From: an uncultured Pirellulales bacterium
GTDB lineage: Bacteria > Planctomycetota > Planctomycetia > Pirellulales > Lacipirellulaceae
NCBI GenBank assembly: GCA_947258835.1
Contig: CAMYJY010000021.1
Coordinates: forward strand, 1-16,798
DNA: 16,798 nucleotides
Reading direction: 5' to 3'
Under the pieces are notes generated by a model that worked only from the letters and a program-made list of their open reading frames with translations, was not told where the DNA came from and made no database searches. The first letter of the stretch is position 1. The number at the start of each line of letters is the position of its first letter. Made by a program: the position numbers and the translations under genes. Of this stretch, positions 13,290-16,798 are shown one piece after another.

Positions 13290-15158
13290 TTAAGGAGCGT
13301 TGTGCGGCGCTTCCAGGATGTCGAGTATTTTTCCTAGCAGGGCTTGGGTGGCAGGGCTGGCCGTGGCACTGGCGTTATAACGCTGGTACTGCCGCAGCAA
13401 TTCATCGCTCTGGAGCAGCTTCCCCGCCCGCCCCACACTGGTGGCCAAGGCCTCCACCGCCCGCTGTCGCGTTGCTAAGGGGAGTGCGTTGCGGCTGGCC
13501 ACGTCCAGCAGCAGCCGCTGCGCGGCGGGCGCCTCTAACAGAGCCAGGACCTGTAAAGTTGGGAAGGTAAGTTCCTCGCGATAGACCGTGTGGGTGAGTA
13601 GCTCGGAGTCGCGGATCAACTCGTCGTAAGGATGACCGTGTTCCAGCAGGTCCGCCAGCCACAGCAGCGCCTGCCGGGCCTGCTCCGTCCGCAGGGCGGC
13701 GGAGGCATCGCTGGGTGCCAAATCGCCACTTCCGGCCGCGTCTTCCCTGGGCCAATCGGCCTTGTTGCTGGCTGGGCCGGGGGCTCCTGGTGCACCGCCG
13801 CGAGCCACAAAATACCACAGCGCTGCCGGCACCCCACTGGCACCAGCGAATGTCTGCTGCGGTGCGAGCTGCAGCACGGCTTGTAAAGCCGCGAAACGTA
13901 ACTGGGGGTCCGTCTGTCGCAGGGCGCGGGCCAAGGGGGCCGGTTGTCCCGTGCCCGGGATAGCAGCCAAGGCCTCGAGATCGGCCCGCTCAGCCAGCAA
14001 AGCCATAAAACCCCGGGCCGCCACCCGCGCATCGTTGGCCAGCGCACGGGCCAGGGCCTCGTTCAAAGCGGCCGTGCTGAGATCCACAGCGGCTTGCCGG
14101 ACTTCGTCCGCCAGCGGTTCGCCGCGCGCGGCGGTAGATTGGTAGGCATAGATGAGAGCCTGCTGCCGATCGGCCGCGGTCGTGTCCGGGATGTGCAGCA
14201 GCAGGTGACCCAGCCGGGCCATCTGCAGCAGTTGATATTCGTGCGCGGGCAGCGCGCGGGAGGTCAGTTTGCCGGTCTCCGCGGCCAGCGACCACCAGGT
14301 GGCTTGGTCGGTATCCGCAGCAGTCTCCCACCGGAGTTCGGCCTCGACATGGGCCAGCTTTTGTTGGATCAGCCGCACCGCCTCGTCGGTCGAGGGCAGC
14401 GACAGGCCCAGTTTGACTAACGCGGCTTGGGCCGCGCGGGTTACGGCGTCGTCGGTCGAGGCCCCGACAGCCAGGGCAGCCAGCCAGGGAACTGCTTCAA
14501 AAAGTTCGAGCTGACCCACCAGTTCGATTACGTCGCGGCGTAACGGTCCGTGTCCTTCGGCCAGCACGGCCAGCAGCAAGGGGTCGGCTGCTGGATGGAT
14601 CGTCGCCAGCGCCAAGAACAACTCGGAGCGCAATGATGGGGCAGTTGTTTCCGCCAATGCCGTCAGGCAGGCTGCCGCCCCGGCGGTGCCCGCGGCGGAG
14701 AGTTTCCTGCGTGCTGTCAGGCGGGTTGTTACAGAATCAGCGGCCAAATCCTGAACGAGTTGGGCCAATCGGGCCGGATCGCGGGCTTGCTGCGTGGCCG
14801 TCTGTTGGCAGTTTTCGACAAATGCGCGCGCCCCGGGAAATAGCCCTGCCGGCTGCCGGCTAAATTTCAGTAAACGGGCGGTACCGAACTGTTCTACCAG
14901 TTCAACGTGCGCTGTGGCGGATATGTTTTGGTGCTCCCACGCGGCCCACACTCTGGCCGCCTGCTCGGTGGCCCCGAGATCCACCAGCGTCAAAATGGCC
15001 CGCAGCTGCCGCGCTGGGGTGTCACGTGGCAGTTCCAGGACTGCCGCCACGGCAGGCGAGGTTTCGCGTACGGGCGGCCCCGTCGATTGCCCCCACAGCG
15101 GTGGCCCACCGCAAGTGAGCATAAGGCAGACGAGTCCTGGTCGCACAAGTGGATTCAT
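13290..15158 (-). CDS. Secreted HEAT-repeat-like alpha-helical protein
   Basis: The N-terminus MNPLVRPGLVCLMLTCGGPPLWGQ is a plausible signal peptide, with cleavage near residues 22-24. The rest of the 622-aa protein is Ala/Leu-rich helical repeats. The HEAT-like pattern is clearest around residues 130-255 (SVTTRLTARRKLSAAGTAG, LRSELFLALATIHPAADPLLLAVL, LRRDVIELVGQLELFEAVPWLAALAVG, TRAAQAALVKLG) and again near 380-460. A low-complexity Gly/Pro/Ala/Asp loop is near residues 445-490. No catalytic motif is visible. HEAT solenoids usually scaffold protein-protein contacts; the location would be periplasmic if exported. It begins 21 bp after argH and ends 10 bp before the sigma-54 activator, so it belongs to the same transcript. 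One possibility is that it binds and controls a partner of the sensor-less activator, but a periplasmic location argues against direct contact. Confidence 0.78.
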   Translation of the reverse strand: MNPLVRPGLVCLMLTCGGPPLWGQSTGPPVRETSPAVAAVLELPRDTPARQLRAILTLVDLGATEQAARVWAAWEHQNISATAHVELVEQFGTARLLKFSRQPAGLFPGARAFVENCQQTATQQARDPARLAQLVQDLAADSVTTRLTARRKLSAAGTAGAAACLTALAETTAPSLRSELFLALATIHPAADPLLLAVLAEGHGPLRRDVIELVGQLELFEAVPWLAALAVGASTDDAVTRAAQAALVKLGLSLPSTDEAVRLIQQKLAHVEAELRWETAADTDQATWWSLAAETGKLTSRALPAHEYQLLQMARLGHLLLHIPDTTAADRQQALIYAYQSTAARGEPLADEVRQAAVDLSTAALNEALARALANDARVAARGFMALLAERADLEALAAIPGTGQPAPLARALRQTDPQLRFAALQAVLQLAPQQTFAGASGVPAALWYFVARGGAPGAPGPASNKADWPREDAAGSGDLAPSDASAALRTEQARQALLWLADLLEHGHPYDELIRDSELLTHTVYREELTFPTLQVLALLEAPAAQRLLLDVASRNALPLATRQRAVEALATSVGRAGKLLQSDELLRQYQRYNASATASPATQALLGKILDILEAPHNAP

Positions 15159-15179
15159 GGTGTACCGCTCATCCCCTGG

Positions 15180-16556
15180 CTAGCTGAGTCGCTGCTGCCA
15201 CAAGGCCACCTGCCGGGCGACTTGGGCGGGCCCCGTGGAGCCCACACTGGTCATCGCTTCCACCGCCTGGCGCACGCCGAGTACGTCAAACACTTTTTCG
15301 TCCAAGGCCGCATGGGCTGCTTGAAAGCTGGCCAACGGCAGTGCGGCCAGCGGCACCTCCAATTTCATGGCCTGGCCTACCAGCTGGCCAATGATTTCAT
15401 GGGCCAAGCGCTGGGGCACTCCCTGGCCAATCAGGTATTCCATCAGGGTGGTCGCATCCAAGTAGCCGCGATCCAGACGGGCGGCAATCGATTCCCGCTT
15501 GAGCTCCGCCCCGGTCACCACGGCGGTGGCCAACTCCACGCAGGCCTCCACCGTATCGACCGAGTCAAACACCCGCTCCTTGTCTTCCTGCAAATCGCGG
15601 TTGTAGGCCAAGGGCAAACCCTTGATCAGCACCAGCAAGCTTTGCAAGTTGCCCACCACCCGGGCCGTCTTCCCCCGCACCAGCTCCAGCACGTCGGGAT
15701 TGATTTTTTGGGGCATGATCGACGAACCCGTGCAGTAGGCCTGCGGCAGGCTGAGAAAATCGAATTCGCTCGTGGCCCACAAAATCCACTCTTCCGCCCA
15801 GGTGCTCAAATGCTCGGCGATCAACGTCAGCACAAAACAAAACTCAATGGCAAAATCGCGATCACTGGAAGAATCCAGACTATTGGCCAGCAGGCCGGCA
15901 AAACCCAGCGCATCGGCCACCTGCTGCCGATCGATGGCCAGGCTGGTCCCGGCCAAGGCAGCGGTGCCCAAGGGCAATTGATTGACCCGCTCACGGCAGT
16001 CCACCAGCCGGTCGCGATCCCGTTCCAATTTTTCGCAATAGGCCAACCAGTAGTGGTTGGCCAGCACGGGTTGGGCGCGTTGCAAGTGCGTGTAGCCAGG
16101 CAGGATGACATCCCCATCCCGCTCGGTGCGGCCTACAAAGGCCCGCTGCAAATCCCGCAATTTTACATCCAGCCGATCCATGCTGTCGCGGATCCAGAGC
16201 CTAAAATCGGTGGAAACCTGATCGTTCCGACTTCGCCCCGTGTGCAGTTTACGGCCCACGTCGCCCAGCCGCTCAATGAGGGCCCGTTCGATGTTCATGT
16301 GGACATCTTCCAGCTCGGTGCGGAAGACAAACGTGCCCGCCTCAATTTCACGACCGATTTGTGCCAACTCCGCGACGATTTGTTGGGCTTCGTCGCTACT
16401 GAGTAGGCCTACGGAGGCCAGCATGTGGGCGTGGGCCGTCGAGCCGCGAATATCTTGAGCAGCCAGACGCTGGTCGTAGCGCACACTCTCGGTGAACTGC
16501 TCGACACGCGGGTCGGTGTCCCCCTCAAACACGCCACTCCAGGCTTTCTTAGTCAA
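15180..16556 (-). CDS. argH: Argininosuccinate lyase, TTG start
   Basis: ArgH splits argininosuccinate to arginine and fumarate, the last step of arginine biosynthesis. From the chosen start the protein opens with (M)TKKAWSGVFEGDTD, matching the family N-terminus. It carries KLHTGRSRNDQV (about 103-114), GYTHLQRAQP (154-163, with the catalytic His157) and the superfamily signature GSSIMPQKINPD (277-288, catalytic serine in the mobile loop). The length of 459 aa is normal. A longer ATG frame reaches 16637 but adds 27 unrelated residues. The TTG at 16556 has GGAG (plus-strand CTCC, 16563-16566) six bases upstream, so it is the likely start. It is the first gene of the argH-HEAT-activator-CcsA-hemA run. 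A REPIN-like palindrome lies about 95 bp upstream. Confidence 0.95.
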   Translation of the reverse strand: MTKKAWSGVFEGDTDPRVEQFTESVRYDQRLAAQDIRGSTAHAHMLASVGLLSSDEAQQIVAELAQIGREIEAGTFVFRTELEDVHMNIERALIERLGDVGRKLHTGRSRNDQVSTDFRLWIRDSMDRLDVKLRDLQRAFVGRTERDGDVILPGYTHLQRAQPVLANHYWLAYCEKLERDRDRLVDCRERVNQLPLGTAALAGTSLAIDRQQVADALGFAGLLANSLDSSSDRDFAIEFCFVLTLIAEHLSTWAEEWILWATSEFDFLSLPQAYCTGSSIMPQKINPDVLELVRGKTARVVGNLQSLLVLIKGLPLAYNRDLQEDKERVFDSVDTVEACVELATAVVTGAELKRESIAARLDRGYLDATTLMEYLIGQGVPQRLAHEIIGQLVGQAMKLEVPLAALPLASFQAAHAALDEKVFDVLGVRQAVEAMTSVGSTGPAQVARQVALWQQRLS

Positions 16557-16562
16557 TACAAA

Positions 16563-16566
16563 CTCC
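16563..16566 (-). promoter_or_regulatory. Shine-Dalgarno GGAG of argH
   Basis: The minus strand reads GGAG six bases before the TTG at 16556, directly ahead of the conserved T-K-K-A-W-S-G start of the lyase. This decides the start against the upstream ATG at 16637. Confidence 0.6.
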
Positions 16567-16650
16567 GCGACGTCGAGACGGCCAGTCAATGCGAGGGCGG
16601 TAGAGCGCACCTCCCGGCTGGCACAGGGGGCCGCCATCCAGTACGAACTT

Positions 16651-16729
16651 CTCTTACGTCATTCCCGCGGAGGCGGGAATCTAGACAACCGGCTACTGGA
16701 TTCCCGCTTGCGCGGGAATGACGTAAGAG
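16651..16729. repeat. REPIN-like palindromic element (two REP-type hairpins)
   Basis: A 79-bp element is bounded by 19-bp perfect inverted repeats: CTCTTACGTCATTCCCGCG at 16651-16669 and its complement at 16711-16729. Inside are two small hairpins with identical stems: ATTCCCGC-GGAG-GCGGGAAT (16661-16680) and ATTCCCGC-TTGC-GCGGGAAT (16700-16719). The outer and inner pairings are mutually exclusive. This is the layout of paired REP sequences (REPIN/BIME), usually moved in trans by a RAYT transposase; no RAYT gene is in the window. It is in the region upstream of argH. The structure is seen; mobility is inferred. Confidence 0.8.
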
Positions 16730-16798
16730 CATGAATAAACAGTATTTCCGCTCACGGGGGATTGACGTGAACAACATAGGGTGGCGGGAATCACGCGC
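16730..16798. other. Right-edge non-coding sequence
   Basis: Nothing convincing is seen between the palindrome and the window edge. A further GGCGGGAAT (16782-16790) close to the edge resembles a half REP stem and may be the start of a second copy continuing outside the window. Confidence 0.3.

Noticed and set aside
14907..16406. 499-codon plus-strand open frame opposite argH
   Set aside because: It is antisense to argH with all lyase motifs on the other strand, is His/Gln-rich as expected for a shadow frame, and starts inside the HEAT gene.
16554..16589. TTGACT hexamer upstream of argH as a -35 box
   Set aside because: No -10-like sequence occurs at a workable distance before the start codon.
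16586..16777. Small open frames across the right edge on both strands, giving peptides like R-H-S-R-A-S-G-N-P and S-R-L-R-G-N-D
   Set aside because: These peptides are translations of the REP-type palindrome and are a well-known source of spurious hypothetical proteins.

Overview
The window looks like chromosomal core DNA of a GC-rich Gram-negative-type bacterium, most probably a planctomycete (Pirellulales-like). This assignment is inference. It rests on the degenerate DnaA, on the GyrB carrying the long Toprim insertion, on a HEAT-repeat secreted protein and a receiver-less sigma-54 activator sitting in a heme operon, and on the style of the small lineage-specific proteins. I could not run a database search to confirm it. 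No rRNA, tRNA, CRISPR array, prophage or intact insertion sequence is visible.

Layout. At the left edge is the 3' part of a retropepsin-like 'ATP-dependent zinc protease' family gene (+). It converges on a replication block on the minus strand: cysteine desulfurase, dnaA, a 334-bp gap, then dnaN, dciA (helicase loader, DUF721) and gyrB. dnaN and dciA overlap by ATGA, and dciA and gyrB are only 24 bp apart, so dnaN-dciA-gyrB is very likely one operon. Divergent from the desulfurase is a plus-strand cluster: a small secreted or anchored protein, scpB (condensin accessory protein) and a hyperacidic Asp/Glu/Tyr-rich protein. The 160-bp divergent intergenic region carries a striking inverted array of 7-bp repeats. 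The hyperacidic gene ends 8 bp from the end of a second minus-strand operon, read as argH, HEAT-repeat protein, sigma-54 activator, ccsA/hemX-like membrane protein and hemA. Those five genes are separated by 21 bp at most or overlap. The right edge carries a two-hairpin REPIN-like palindrome upstream of argH.

Functional reading. The left half handles chromosome initiation (DnaA), helicase loading (DciA), clamp (DnaN), supercoiling (GyrB) and segregation (ScpB). The right half combines arginine biosynthesis (ArgH) with the first committed step of C5-pathway tetrapyrrole synthesis (HemA) and a cytochrome c assembly/HemX-type membrane protein.

The most unusual items are: a DnaA that keeps the AAA+ core and a near-perfect domain IV signature but has no recognisable domain I, a proline/cysteine-rich N-terminus with a perfect TNACQA triplication, and an AAA+ lid too short to hold the usual sensor-2 helix; the inverted heptad array; the hyperacidic protein; and the sigma-54 activator without a sensor domain inside the heme operon. 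Several starts were moved from the longest frame because a Shine-Dalgarno sequence points elsewhere: dnaN and argH to TTG, ccsA and hemA to internal ATGs, and the small secreted protein to an internal ATG.
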